A stretch of 64,000 nucleotides of DNA. Origin: Dysgonomonas mossii DSM 22836 (lineage in GTDB: Bacteria; Bacteroidota; Bacteroidia; Bacteroidales; Dysgonomonadaceae). The DNA lies in assembly GCF_000213575.1 (NCBI RefSeq), contig NZ_GL892004.1:734846-798845 (forward strand). The letters run 5' to 3'. How positions within the stretch are numbered: position 1 is the stretch's first letter; every line of letters begins with the position of its first letter. This document shows, in pieces, positions 8,641 to 16,124 of the stretch. Below the pieces are notes generated by a model that was given only the letters and a program-made list of their open reading frames with translations, had not been told where the DNA came from and made no database searches. A program made the translations under genes and the position numbers.

Positions 8641-9066
8641 ATGAAAAAGCTTATATTATTTCTTTTTAGCGCATTGTCGCTTATTCTAGTGACTGCTTGT
8701 AGTGATGACTCGGATCTTGATTTTAATTATGAAATAGCAGATTGTGAGCAGGTTCAATTGTCTGCTGATATTTCTGGTGAGAATTGTATCTCTTCAGAAC
8801 AAGCTCTTCAGGGAGAGCTAACGCAAGTGAAAGGTCAGATTATCCTGAAAAAAATTAAAAACGGGACTACTGTTTTGGATATTATTGTTGTAAAAGGTAT
8901 TGATGGTAAAGAATATTCAAGTTGTAGTACAGAATTTAATAAGAATAATGTAGGTAAGATGATAATTTTCTCAGGATTAACGTATGGTACTAGTGCATCT
9001 GCTTTTTATTATTATATACCTAACGGAGGATTTTTAAAGGTAACTGAACTTTGGTTGAAAAAGTAA
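8641..9066 (+). CDS. Small lipoprotein of unknown function
   Basis: 141 residues with a type II signal peptide: hydrophobic 3-17, then the lipobox LVTAC with Cys20. The mature part is mostly beta by appearance, with Cys34, Cys50 and Cys93 and no family I recognise. It may be membrane anchored facing the periplasm or surface. It stands alone between tsaB and the blaI-type gene, with 131 and 150 bp gaps. No function is claimed. Confidence 0.75.
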   Translation: MKKLILFLFSALSLILVTACSDDSDLDFNYEIADCEQVQLSADISGENCISSEQALQGELTQVKGQIILKKIKNGTTVLDIIVVKGIDGKEYSSCSTEFNKNNVGKMIIFSGLTYGTSASAFYYYIPNGGFLKVTELWLKK

Positions 9067-9150
9067 TAAGTAGATTCAGCTTTTATTGATAAAGAAATAC
9101 GAGGTTCTATCGTTTTCTCTCTTTATTTCATAAAAAAAACTTTCTAAATA

Positions 9151-9181
9151 TTTGCATTATAAAAAATAACATCTATATTTA
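9151..9181 (+). promoter_or_regulatory. Promoter of the blaI-M56-TPR unit
   Basis: TTTG at 9151-9154, a 19-bp spacer, then TATATTTA at 9174-9181 (one mismatch from TAnnTTTG). The predicted transcript start is near 9188, placing the palindrome at 9197-9206 just inside the leader. Confidence 0.6.
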
Positions 9182-9196
9182 CGAAAAAATAGTAAA

Positions 9197-9206
9197 TCTA
9201 CGTAGA
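9197..9206. promoter_or_regulatory. Candidate BlaI-type operator
   Basis: Perfect 10-bp palindrome TCTACGTAGA between the -7 element and the ATG at 9217. Known BlaI/MecI operators are short TACA/TGTA-type dyads over promoters, so autorepression is a reasonable inference. Confidence 0.5.
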
Positions 9207-9216
9207 ATTTATAATA

Positions 9217-9579
9217 ATGGAAAAGTTAACCCATCAGGAAGAAGCGGTAATGCTTCATATTTGGCAATTAAAAGAGTGTGTAGTAAAAGACATCCTAAAT
9301 GAAATGGATGACCCCAAACCACCTTACACTACCGTTGCTTCTATTGTTCGCAATCTGGAGCAAAAGGAGTATTTGAATTCTAAGAAATATGGAAATGTGT
9401 GGGTTTATACTCCGAAAGTAGCCGAAGATGATTATAAGAAGGCTTTTATGTCGAATGTGGTGAAGAGTTATTTCGAAAACTCGTATAAAGAGTTGGTCTC
9501 GTTCTTTGTGAAAGAAGAAAAAATATCTCCTGAAGAGTTGCAAGAAATAGTGAAAATGATAGAAAAAGGAAAAGAATAA
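9217..9579 (+). CDS. BlaI/MecI/CopY-family transcriptional repressor
   Basis: 120-residue winged-helix repressor. The N-terminus MEKLTHQEEAVMLHIWQLKE and the recognition part PPYTTVASIVRNLEQKEYL are typical, followed by YTPKVAEDDYKKAFM and a helical dimerisation tail. In this family the repressor is inactivated by cleavage when the partner M56 membrane peptidase senses a signal. The partner gene follows 20 bp downstream. A palindrome sits on its own leader, so autoregulation is likely. The signal is unknown; a beta-lactam link is not implied because no beta-lactamase is nearby. Confidence 0.93.
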   Translation: MEKLTHQEEAVMLHIWQLKECVVKDILNEMDDPKPPYTTVASIVRNLEQKEYLNSKKYGNVWVYTPKVAEDDYKKAFMSNVVKSYFENSYKELVSFFVKEEKISPEELQEIVKMIEKGKE

Positions 9580-9599
9580 ATCATTTAATTGTTAACGCC

Positions 9600-11333
9600 A
9601 TGGAACACACAATTATACCTTATTTGATTAAAGCTTCTGTATCATTGGCTTTATTTTATGGCTTATATATGTTGTTGCTCAGAAAGGATACTTTTTTTCG
9701 ACTGAGGAGGTTTTATTTTCTTTTTTCAATCGCTTTTTCATTACTATTTCCTTTTTTGATGATAGAAGTGACGACTAAGGAAGAAGTTCCTGTTCAGATA
9801 CCGGCATATTGGCTTTCGCAAATAGAGGTATCGGCAATGCCCGCAGAACAGGTTTCGGTGATCGATTGGAAGCTGATTGCCTTATTTGCAATAGGAGCAG
9901 TATCTCTGATTTATGCGTTGCGATTTACAATGCAATTATTTTGTATACTAAAGTTAAGGATCGGTCATGATTCTGAAAAATTAGATACATGTTGTATTGT
10001 AAAAATAAAAGACAAGAAGGTTTCTCCATTCTCATTTTTCAGATGGATTTTTATCGGTTCTCAAATTGATGGAGAGGAAAAATTAAAAGAAATTATAGCT
10101 CATGAGGTAGTGCATGTCAGGCAACTGCACTCTGTAGATGTATTACTGGCTGAGATTTTGTGTATATTCTTTTGGTGGAATCCTTTTGTCTGGCTTCTGA
10201 AAAAGGAAATAAAAATAAATCTTGAATATTTGGCGGATGAGGGGGTGTTGAAAGAAGGGTTTAGCCCTAAAGAATACCAATATATATTACTGCAAGTATC
10301 AAACGTAAATACCGGTATACCAATTATAAACAATTTTAATGTTTCACAATTAAAAAAACGAATTACCATGATGAATAAAAATAGAACATCGCTAGGTAAA
10401 GCAACTAAATATTTATTGCTTGCACCGGTTGTTTTTGTTTTGCTATTAGGAAATGCTGTGCAGGCTTCGCCGGATATAGCCGATATGATAACGATACCTT
10501 TTGTTAATGACGGGCAACAAGTGCCTCAGAAAAAAGGGGATGTATATGTGACTGTAGACAAAATGCCTGAATTTCCGGGAGGACTGAATGCTCAGCAAAG
10601 ATTTATTGGGGAGAATTTGAAGTATCCTGTTGAAGCTCAGGAAAAAGGGGTAGAAGGGCGTGTCATTGTGCGTTATGTTATAAGAAGTACAGGGGATATT
10701 ACAGATATAGAGGTTATAAGAGGTGTTTATCCGTCTTTGGATGAAGAAGTAGTCCGTATAGTGAAGGCTATGCCTAAATGGATTCCCGGAAAGCAAAATG
10801 GAAAAGCTGTTGATGTGTACTATACATTACCTTTGATATTCAAAATATCAGGTAGTAAGAAGAATTTTTCGGAGGGAGAAAAAGATAAAGATGTTATGGT
10901 TGCTGTCGGATATGGAACTCCTAAAAAAGAAGGCATTACATTGAAAGAAATTACATTGAAAGAAGGTGGTGCTGAACCATCTCTAGATCATCCTTTTATT
11001 ACCGTAGAGGATATGCCGGTGTTTCCCGGAGGGGAGGCGGCGATGCAGAAGTTTGTAGCAGATAATCTGAAATATCCCCAATCTGCACAAAAAGCAGGTA
11101 TAGAGGGCCGTGTAACAGTTCGCTTCATCGTGGGTAAAACAGGTGAGATCTCAGATGTAAAAGTTATTAGAGGTATCGACCCCGAATGTGATGCAGAGGC
11201 AGTGAGAATGATACAATCTATGCCAAATTGGACGCCTGGCAAGCAGAATGGAATAGCTGTACCTGTCTATTTCACATTGCCGATTGTATATAGACTTAAA
11301 AAAGATACTGTAGTAAATACAACAAAGAAATAG
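9600..11333 (+). CDS. M56-family (BlaR1-like) membrane peptidase with two TonB C-terminal domains
   Basis: 577 residues. Membrane segments at about 8-27, 37-55, 91-112, 183-200 and 271-290 surround a cytosolic zinc-peptidase module with HEVVH (168-172) and a downstream Glu209 (NLEYLADE). The periplasmic part holds two homologous TonB C-terminal domains, about 317-416 and 468-567, each starting with a MPxFPGG motif and ending in PGKQNGxAVxVYxTLPL. This couples a BlaR1-type regulatory protease to domains that usually contact outer-membrane TonB boxes. With the upstream BlaI-type repressor it forms a signal pair; the ligand is not evident. Confidence 0.92.
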   Translation: MEHTIIPYLIKASVSLALFYGLYMLLLRKDTFFRLRRFYFLFSIAFSLLFPFLMIEVTTKEEVPVQIPAYWLSQIEVSAMPAEQVSVIDWKLIALFAIGAVSLIYALRFTMQLFCILKLRIGHDSEKLDTCCIVKIKDKKVSPFSFFRWIFIGSQIDGEEKLKEIIAHEVVHVRQLHSVDVLLAEILCIFFWWNPFVWLLKKEIKINLEYLADEGVLKEGFSPKEYQYILLQVSNVNTGIPIINNFNVSQLKKRITMMNKNRTSLGKATKYLLLAPVVFVLLLGNAVQASPDIADMITIPFVNDGQQVPQKKGDVYVTVDKMPEFPGGLNAQQRFIGENLKYPVEAQEKGVEGRVIVRYVIRSTGDITDIEVIRGVYPSLDEEVVRIVKAMPKWIPGKQNGKAVDVYYTLPLIFKISGSKKNFSEGEKDKDVMVAVGYGTPKKEGITLKEITLKEGGAEPSLDHPFITVEDMPVFPGGEAAMQKFVADNLKYPQSAQKAGIEGRVTVRFIVGKTGEISDVKVIRGIDPECDAEAVRMIQSMPNWTPGKQNGIAVPVYFTLPIVYRLKKDTVVNTTKK

Positions 11334-11345
11334 CAGATTTTTTTC

Positions 11346-11398
11346 TCAAGATTATATAGAGGCTAGGTGATAGTATAGCCTACCTCTATTAATCTTGA
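11346..11398. repeat. Long hairpin between the M56 and TPR genes
   Basis: Outer arms TCAAGATTA (11346-11354) and TAATCTTGA (11390-11398), continued inward by TAGAGG / CCTCTA and TAGG / CCTA with small bulges, about 20 paired bases. There is no U-tract after it on the plus strand, so it is not a classical terminator; it may set the ratio of the flanking genes by processing or attenuation. Confidence 0.75.
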
Positions 11399-11415
11399 AT
11401 TGCAAAAGATAATCT

Positions 11416-12714
11416 ATGAAAAAGACCTTGATACTCCTTTCTTTTTTAATTGTGCATTCTGTTTTATTTTCTCAAACTGTAGAAAATGATCTGGAAACTT
11501 ACATTCAAAATTTTCAATACCAAAAAGCGTTGGAATATATCTCCGCTAAAGAACCTTCGACGTATCTACAGTTTCAGGAAGCGATGTGCCGTAAAGCTTT
11601 AGGTAATTATTTGAAATCGATCGATATTTTACAAAGACTATCTACGGATAACCCTGAAAATGTTCGGGTCAAATCTGAATTGGCGAATTGTTTTGCAATA
11701 ACTGGGCGAAGGCAAGCAGGGATAGATTGCTATGATGACCTGATTCGTTTAGACTCAACGAATTTATATTATAAAATACAAAAGGCTGAACTGCTATTCC
11801 AACAGACGAAATACGAAAAAGCTTTGTGTTTGTTTAAAGAGATATACAGTCGCAATAATTCTCCCAACACTTTATCTCAGATCGCTCAATGTTTTGAGAA
11901 GATGAATCAAGCTGATAGTGCTATGGTGTACTTCAAAGTAGCATGGGATACGAATCCCTCTGATAGTTATTCTGCGGCAAGTCTTGTTAACCTATGTTTA
12001 AAGGCAGATCGTAGCCTAGAGGCTTTAGCTTACTCTACAGCATATCTTGAAAAAGATAGTACCGATCAGCAGATGAATTTGCTGAATGCGTTGACATATT
12101 ATATGATGGATAACTATGAGGAAGCGATTTCCCGATTTAAGAAGTGTTACGAAGCCGGTGATTCCTCGCTTATTGTTAACCGTAGTCTTGGAATTTCTTA
12201 CTATTCATTGAGGGAGAATTACGAAGCTGAGATTTTTTTAGACAAAGCATTTCGCCAGGATACTACAAATAATAATGTGCTCTATTGTCTGGCTGTAAGT
12301 TCGAACGAATTGGCAGATCATAAAAAGGCAATTCCCTTGTTTCGGAAATTGTTGGATAGGACAATTCCGTCTGATCTGACTTTATATCTTTATTATAAAG
12401 GATTGGCATCGGCTTATGATAAGGGCTCTCTTTTCGAAGATGCTGTAGAAGCATATAAAAAGGCATTGATATATGCCGGAACCAATCAGAAAATGACAAT
12501 AAATTTTGCGATAGGTCAATTGTACGAAAATCAGATAAAAGATAGTTCGAACGCTCTTATATACTATCAGAATTATAGATACGATTTGAACGAATACCTA
12601 GAAGGTCTGATAAGAAAAAATGAAACGGATGAAAATGTTGACGATACGAAGAAGCGACTTAAATATTTAGATGAACATATCAAAGAATTAACAAAAGCGA
12701 TGTCTGTCAATTAG
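11416..12714 (+). CDS. Secreted tetratricopeptide-repeat protein
   Basis: 432 residues with a Sec signal peptide (MKKTLILLSFLIVHSVLFSQ) and about nine helix-pair repeats of TPR type from residue 45 to 395, for example the segments around NPENVRVKSELANCFAITGR and DNYEEAISRFKKCYEAGDSS. TPR domains hold protein partners, so a periplasmic scaffold is the likely role. It lies 82 bp after the M56-TonB gene with a long hairpin between. Its stop overlaps the recG stop by 4 bp on the opposite strand. Confidence 0.88.
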   Translation: MKKTLILLSFLIVHSVLFSQTVENDLETYIQNFQYQKALEYISAKEPSTYLQFQEAMCRKALGNYLKSIDILQRLSTDNPENVRVKSELANCFAITGRRQAGIDCYDDLIRLDSTNLYYKIQKAELLFQQTKYEKALCLFKEIYSRNNSPNTLSQIAQCFEKMNQADSAMVYFKVAWDTNPSDSYSAASLVNLCLKADRSLEALAYSTAYLEKDSTDQQMNLLNALTYYMMDNYEEAISRFKKCYEAGDSSLIVNRSLGISYYSLRENYEAEIFLDKAFRQDTTNNNVLYCLAVSSNELADHKKAIPLFRKLLDRTIPSDLTLYLYYKGLASAYDKGSLFEDAVEAYKKALIYAGTNQKMTINFAIGQLYENQIKDSSNALIYYQNYRYDLNEYLEGLIRKNETDENVDDTKKRLKYLDEHIKELTKAMSVN

Positions 12715-14807
12715 CTGATCAAGCCCCAGTTGTACTTGTTACCACCTAGTTTGCGTAATTGTCTCTTTAGTAATAAGCTCTCAGGCTTTTCCATTTGCGG
12801 ATCTTCATCCAGTACTTTCTGGGCGACTTCACGTGCATATTGCAGTATCTCCCCGTCTCGTACAAGATTTGCTATCCGCAGATTGAATGGGATGCCGCTT
12901 TGTTGAGTTCCTTCCAGATCGCCAGGCCCTCTTAGTTTTAGGTCGGCTTCGGCTATTTCAAAGCCGTCATTGCTTTCTACCATTATGTCGATACGCTTCC
13001 GTGTGTCGGCTGATAGCTCGTAAGGCGTCACCAGAATACAATATGATTGGTCTGCTCCACGACCAACACGCCCTCTCAATTGGTGCAGCTGTGATAGCCC
13101 GAAGCGTTGAGCCGATTCTATCACCATAACGGATGCGTTTGGTACGTTTACACCCACTTCAATAACGGTAGTGGCTACCATTATCTGAGCCTCATTGGTT
13201 ACGAAGCGTTGCATTTCTGCATCTTTTTCTTTGGGTTTCATCTTGCCATGAACCTTGCAGACCGTATAATCGGGGAAGATTTCTTTTATATGCTCAAACC
13301 CCTCTTCGAGATTTTTAAGGTCGAGCTTCTCACTTTCTTCTATCAGTGGATACACTATATATACTTGCCTACCTTCTTGCAGTTGTCTGCGAATGGATTC
13401 GTACAAAGCCCCTCGTTTTTTATCATACTGATGAATTGTTTGTATCGGCTTGCGTCCCGGTGGAAGCTCGTCTATTACCGATACGTCCAGATCGCCATAT
13501 ACGGTCATTGCCAGCGTGCGGGGTATAGGGGTGGCAGTCATTACTAAGATATGTGGCGGGTTTACGTTTTTCGACCACAATTTGGCTCGTTGTGCTACGC
13601 CAAAGCGATGTTGCTCGTCAATAACCACTAAGCCTAAGTTTGAAAACTGTACGGTGTCTTCTATAAGGGCATGTGTGCCAATTAATATTTGAAGGTCTCC
13701 CGTCAAAAGAGCATTGTGTATGCGTTCCCTATCCGATTTTTTTGTTGAGCCGGTCAGTAATTCTACATTTACATCAAGCCCTGCTAATGCCTCTGTGATT
13801 GTTTGGTAATGTTGGGTTGCTAATATTTCCGTTGGAGCCATTAGGGCTGCTTGGAAGTTGTTATCCAATGCGATTAGCATAAGCATAAGCGCTACAAGCG
13901 TCTTTCCGCTACCAACATCTCCTTGCAGTAAGCGATTCATTTGTTCGCCAGTAGCCATATCCTGCCTGATCTCTTTTATGATTCGTTTTTGTGCATTGGT
14001 TAAAGGAAAGGGGAGGTTTTCATCATAAAATCTATTAAGGTAGTCGCCTACCTTAGAAAAAACGAATCCTTTTAACTTTGACTTTCTGTCGGCGGTATAT
14101 CTTAGAATGTTTAGTTGAATATAGAATAACTCTTCAAACTTTAACCTGTATTGTGCTTCTCGTAACAATGCCGTACTCTCCGGGAAATGAATATTGCGCA
14201 TAGCACTTTTTAATCCCATCAAGCGAGCTTCGTTGATGATGCTGTCCGGTAGCGTTTCGGGTAAGCTTCTTACGACTGAAGAAAATGCGGCCGCCATTAT
14301 TTTCTGAATTGCTTTTGAGTTCAGATAATGGTTTTTCATTTTTTCTGTTGTGTTGTAATAAGGCATCAAGCCTGTAGGACGTTCTTCTTCGCTGATATAT
14401 GGATCAATATCCGGGTGTGGAATATTAAATTTGTCTCCAAAAAGAGTAGGTTTTCCAAAAACAATATAGGGTAAGTTCACTTTATATTTATCCGTAATGA
14501 ACTTTGCTCCTTGAAACCATACGAGATCAATAAATCCTGTGCCGTCAGTAAAATGTGCTACGAGCCTTTTTTTTCTGCCTTCACCGAATGTTTCAAAAGC
14601 TGTAATTCTTCCTCTAATTTGTATATATGGCATATTACCGTCTATTTCGTGTATAAAATAGATACGGCTGCGGTCTATATATTTGTAGGGGAAATAATAT
14701 AGTAAATCTTCAACCGAAAATACATTTATTTCCTTGTTGAGTATTTCAGCCTTTTTGGGGCCTACACCTGCCAGGTATTTTATATCTGTTTGAAAAGAAT
14801 CTGTCAT
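12711..14807 (-). CDS. recG: ATP-dependent DNA helicase RecG
   Basis: 698-residue branched-DNA helicase that remodels stalled forks. An N-terminal wedge OB domain spans about 1-180 (LAGVGPKKAEIL at 13-24, then IQIRGRITAFETFG). The helicase core has GDVGSGKT near 295, DEQHRFGVAQR near 400, TATPIPRTLAM, and in the second RecA fold VATTVIEVGVNVPNA and QLRGRVGRG. Full length for the family. It is convergent with the TPR gene (4-bp overlap). Confidence 0.97.
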   Translation of the reverse strand: MTDSFQTDIKYLAGVGPKKAEILNKEINVFSVEDLLYYFPYKYIDRSRIYFIHEIDGNMPYIQIRGRITAFETFGEGRKKRLVAHFTDGTGFIDLVWFQGAKFITDKYKVNLPYIVFGKPTLFGDKFNIPHPDIDPYISEEERPTGLMPYYNTTEKMKNHYLNSKAIQKIMAAAFSSVVRSLPETLPDSIINEARLMGLKSAMRNIHFPESTALLREAQYRLKFEELFYIQLNILRYTADRKSKLKGFVFSKVGDYLNRFYDENLPFPLTNAQKRIIKEIRQDMATGEQMNRLLQGDVGSGKTLVALMLMLIALDNNFQAALMAPTEILATQHYQTITEALAGLDVNVELLTGSTKKSDRERIHNALLTGDLQILIGTHALIEDTVQFSNLGLVVIDEQHRFGVAQRAKLWSKNVNPPHILVMTATPIPRTLAMTVYGDLDVSVIDELPPGRKPIQTIHQYDKKRGALYESIRRQLQEGRQVYIVYPLIEESEKLDLKNLEEGFEHIKEIFPDYTVCKVHGKMKPKEKDAEMQRFVTNEAQIMVATTVIEVGVNVPNASVMVIESAQRFGLSQLHQLRGRVGRGADQSYCILVTPYELSADTRKRIDIMVESNDGFEIAEADLKLRGPGDLEGTQQSGIPFNLRIANLVRDGEILQYAREVAQKVLDEDPQMEKPESLLLKRQLRKLGGNKYNWGLIS

Positions 14808-15063
14808 CTTTCGGTTTAATGCCTAAATTCAAATAAAGTTACCTTTCTGTTGTTTTTGTTCTACGAAGATAATAAATAAAAATGTTTTGCTGTCAAGAGG
14901 AGGTTGTTATTGCCTGTTGGGAAAATAATGTTTAATGTGTCTCTTTTTATAAAAGAGGAATTTTTATTAAAAAAATTAAATTAAAAAGATTGAAGGTTAA
15001 AATTGGAGGGATTATTTGTTTGTTTTTAGTCTCATGTGCTGTCATATTTAAATAATAATGAAA

Positions 15064-15085
15064 GTAAATGTTAATTAACATTTAC
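15064..15085. promoter_or_regulatory. Perfect 22-bp palindrome upstream of amino-sugar operon
   Basis: Half-site GTAAATGTTAA followed directly by its exact complement, without a spacer. Its centre lies about 42 bp upstream of the TATATTTG element, a place suited to an activator or to a repressor over the -33 region. Confidence 0.75.
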
Positions 15086-15112
15086 GCTAACGGATATTCT
15101 TAGAATGCTCTG

Positions 15113-15120
15113 TATATTTG
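15113..15120 (+). promoter_or_regulatory. Promoter -7 element of the ROK gene
   Basis: TATATTTG, a full TAnnTTTG match, 132 bp before the start codon. No TTTG is found at -33; dependence on an activator bound at the adjacent palindrome would explain this. Confidence 0.55.
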
Positions 15121-15252
15121 TATTACCTGACGATTTATTATGAAAAATGAGTAGAATAAGGATGTCTGGCAGCTTTGGCGATGATCACATGAGTGAACAT
15201 TAATTGTGTAATTGCATTATAATAATAACATAACAGGGGCGTGTAGTTTATT

Positions 15253-16077
15253 ATGAGAATCGGAATAGATATAGGTGGATCAAAAATCCGTATGGGAGTA
15301 GTTGATGGCGGACAAATATATAAAAAAATAGAAGCCCCCACGAATGCTACAGAATCAGAAGATGCGATTCTGTCTAACTTGTGTGATATGATCCGCAAGG
15401 TAATGAACTCAAATATTAGAGGGATTGGCATCGGAGTACCATCTGTGGTTGATGCAGAGCAGGGAATTGTATATAATGCTGTGAATATACCTTCATGGAA
15501 AAGAGTCTACCTGAAAGATATTCTGGAAAAAGAATTCAGAATTCCTGTTTTTGTAAATAACGAATCTAACTGTTTTGCTTTCGGCGAGCGTTATTATGGC
15601 GAAGGTACAGCTTACCGGAATATTGTTTGTGTAACTCTCGGTACCGGGGTAGGAGCTGGAATTATTATCAATGACGTATTGTATAACGGAAATAATACCG
15701 GCGCCGGAGAAATAGGAAGTCTTCCTTATCTTGATGCCGATTATGAATATTATTGCAGTCGCAAATTCTTTGATCGTAATAATATTTCCGGTCGAGATGC
15801 TTTAAACATGGCTTTGGTTGGAGATACAAAAATGATTTTACTGTGGGAAGAATTTGGTAAGCATATCGGCAAACTTATAAATGCTATTTTGTTTACTTAC
15901 GATCCGCAAGCTATAATACTAGGGGGAGGTCTCTCGGCAGGATACCAGTTATTTTCTGAGAAGATGTTTGATGTGATTGCTACCTTTCCTTATCCTGAGA
16001 CAATAAAGAGAATGAAGATACTACTATCTCGTAAAGAAGATATATACCTACTTGGAGCAGCTGCTTTAGTTGTTTGA
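15253..16077 (+). CDS. ROK-family sugar kinase-like protein
   Basis: 274 residues. The N-terminal phosphate-binding loop MRIGIDIGGSKIRMGVVDG and the LGTGVGAGIIINDVLYNG and GAGEIGS motifs place it in the ROK family of cytosolic sugar kinases and regulators. Two departures are visible: the catalytic Asp of the usual NDAN motif is Glu (VNNESNCFAFGE), and the usual zinc motif CxCGxxGC is absent (YYCSRKFF follows instead). Glu could still act as base, so activity is possible but not assured. There is no HTH, so it is not a NagC-like repressor. Position before two NagB-type genes suggests an amino-sugar substrate or ligand. Confidence 0.88.
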   Translation: MRIGIDIGGSKIRMGVVDGGQIYKKIEAPTNATESEDAILSNLCDMIRKVMNSNIRGIGIGVPSVVDAEQGIVYNAVNIPSWKRVYLKDILEKEFRIPVFVNNESNCFAFGERYYGEGTAYRNIVCVTLGTGVGAGIIINDVLYNGNNTGAGEIGSLPYLDADYEYYCSRKFFDRNNISGRDALNMALVGDTKMILLWEEFGKHIGKLINAILFTYDPQAIILGGGLSAGYQLFSEKMFDVIATFPYPETIKRMKILLSRKEDIYLLGAAALVV

Positions 16078-16124
16078 CTTTTTATAATAAATATTTACAA
16101 TAGAACCATTAATAAATTTTTAAC

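Larger units (their letters stand above)
14808..15252. other. 445-bp recG / ROK-gene divergent intergenic region
   Basis: No convincing gene. It holds the 22-bp perfect palindrome (15064-15085), a TATATTTG element (15113-15120) and about 125 bp of leader before the ROK gene. The recG-proximal half is A+T rich with no clear recG promoter. Confidence 0.8.

Noticed and set aside
13107-13547. 146-codon frame on the plus strand inside recG
   Set aside because: Antisense to a conserved helicase core; composition typical of a shadow frame.
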